Positions 43,692-44,153 of a DNA stretch of 44,153 nt are shown here, in pieces. This DNA is from Opitutaceae bacterium. GTDB taxonomy: Bacteria > Verrucomicrobiota > Verrucomicrobiia > Opitutales > Opitutaceae. A program made the translations under genes and the position numbers. The stretch is from assembly GCA_016795545.1 (NCBI GenBank), contig JAEUGX010000093.1, positions 1 through 44,153 of the forward strand, in the 5' to 3' direction. How positions within the stretch are numbered: position 1 is the first letter of the stretch; each line of letters opens with the position of its first letter. The notes under the pieces are model-generated. The model was not told the DNA's origin. It did no database searches and worked only from the letters and a program-made list of their open reading frames with translations.

Positions 43692-43788
43692 GAGTTGAGA
43701 GTTGAGGGTTGAGAGTTGAGAGATCGATCCATCGGACGTTCGCTCCACCCTGCACCGGCTCGGTCTCTCAACTCTCAGCTCTCAACTC
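43692..43788. repeat. Inverted repeat made of TTGAGAG heptads
   Basis: The left arm (43692-43722) is GAG followed by four TTGAGAG/TTGAGGG heptads. The right arm (43764-43788) is the complementary CTCTCAA/CTCTCAG heptad run. Arms of about 25-31 bp flank a spacer of about 41 bp. On RNA or single-stranded DNA this makes a long hairpin. It fills the gap between the DsbA-like gene and the next start, and lies only 9 bp before that ATG. Confidence 0.8.
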
Positions 43789-43797
43789 CCCGCATCC

Positions 43798-44153
43798 ATG
43801 CTTCCCCAACGCCGCATCCGCCACGCGCAAGGCTACCTTGCGCTCGGCATGGCGGCCGAGGCGGAGGCGGAGCTCGCCCGTATCGAAGGTCCGGATGCGT
43901 CGTCGCTGGAAGTCGAAACGCTCCGGCTCGCCGCCCTGCACGAGCAGGAAAAGTGGCCCGCCGTGTCCGCCCTCGCCGGCCGGCTGGTGCGGGAACAGCC
44001 CGGCGAACCTGGCCTCTGGATCACGTGGGCCTACGCCACGCGGCGGGCCGATACGCTCGCCGCGGCCGAGGAGATCCTGCGGGAGGCCGAGGCGCTGCAC
44101 CCGGCCGACGCCACGATCCAGTTCAACCTCGGCTGCTATGCCTGTCAGCGCGG
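43798..44153 (+). CDS. TPR-like repeat protein, N-terminal part
   Basis: The gene runs off the right edge; 118 residues are visible from ATG 43798 (MLPQRRIRHAQGYLALGMAA). The sequence is Ala/Leu/Glu-rich and helical, with TPR-like spacing: AQGYLALGMAAEAEAELARI, then WITWAYATRRADTLAAAEEI, then TIQFNLGCYAC, each resembling helix A/B positions W/L/G/Y/A of a TPR. No signal peptide is seen. It may be a scaffold protein. Its start is directly behind the heptad inverted repeat and I see no ribosome-binding site, so a later in-frame start is possible. Confidence 0.7.
   Translation, partial: MLPQRRIRHAQGYLALGMAAEAEAELARIEGPDASSLEVETLRLAALHEQEKWPAVSALAGRLVREQPGEPGLWITWAYATRRADTLAAAEEILREAEALHPADATIQFNLGCYACQR

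Noticed and set aside
43768..44100. Minus-strand open frame opposite the right-edge gene
   Set aside because: The plus strand gives a coherent TPR-like helix pattern from an ATG; the minus frame is compositionally random and overlaps the heptad repeat.

Overview
The window is a GC-rich bacterial chromosome segment. It most likely comes from a Verrucomicrobiota member close to the Opitutaceae; this is an inference from gene content, since there is no rRNA or other taxonomic marker here. Supporting signs are a large PEP-CTERM protein built of autotransporter-associated beta-strand repeats, a CE15-type glucuronoyl esterase remnant, Tat-exported sulfatase and Gfo/Idh/MocA proteins, an Ig/FG-GAP surface protein, and CxxC...CPxC sensor-type domains. 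I see no rRNA, tRNA, CRISPR array, prophage or intact insertion sequence.

Layout. 1-1.3 kb: a CE15 esterase gene cut off just after its WAWG motif, next to an unidentified gene end that may belong to a mobile element, plus a small membrane protein. 1.4-4.5 kb: the PEP-CTERM protein. 4.9-12.3 kb: a lysine-catabolism block. A YdiJ-like D-2-hydroxyglutarate dehydrogenase is divergent from an HglS/DUF1338 2-oxoadipate dioxygenase, a saccharopine dehydrogenase and an ALDH7-type aminoadipate-semialdehyde dehydrogenase. Together they could carry saccharopine to 2-oxoglutarate, lacking only an aminotransferase; the lysine-ketoglutarate reductase is also not in the window. 12.3-17 kb: a solo IS21-like end, a universal stress protein, a Tat-signal oxidoreductase and an EF-hand membrane protein. 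17.2-19.7 kb: a two-gene unit of a CheY-like receiver and an unusual PqqD / inactive-M50 / double cNMP-binding membrane protein, behind a palindromic promoter region. 19.9-29.1 kb: mixed housekeeping and hypothetical genes (fused spermidine synthase, HAD phosphatase, DUF885, SRPBCC, Rnk, ParB-like, membrane protein, lipoprotein). 29.2-41.8 kb: topoisomerase IV subunits ParC and ParE, both on the minus strand but about 8.7 kb apart, enclosing the Ig/FG-GAP protein, a molybdoenzyme operon (YdeP/FdhA-like, FdhD, MOSC-MobA fusion) and a sulfatase. 42-44.1 kb: thioredoxin-like and DsbA-like proteins, a heptad inverted repeat, and the start of a TPR-like gene.

The most striking non-gene signal is a family of three colinear 119-120 bp repeats (about 19.7, 28.5 and 33.9 kb). 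Each fills the gap between two convergently transcribed genes, and they are found nowhere else in the window. Each has a short GC hairpin in the middle and a conserved GACGCGTC tail. Other regulatory candidates are a 7-bp palindrome overlapping a TTGACA box, a 21-bp tandem operator-like repeat, and paired perfect palindromes between the ParB-like and Rnk genes.
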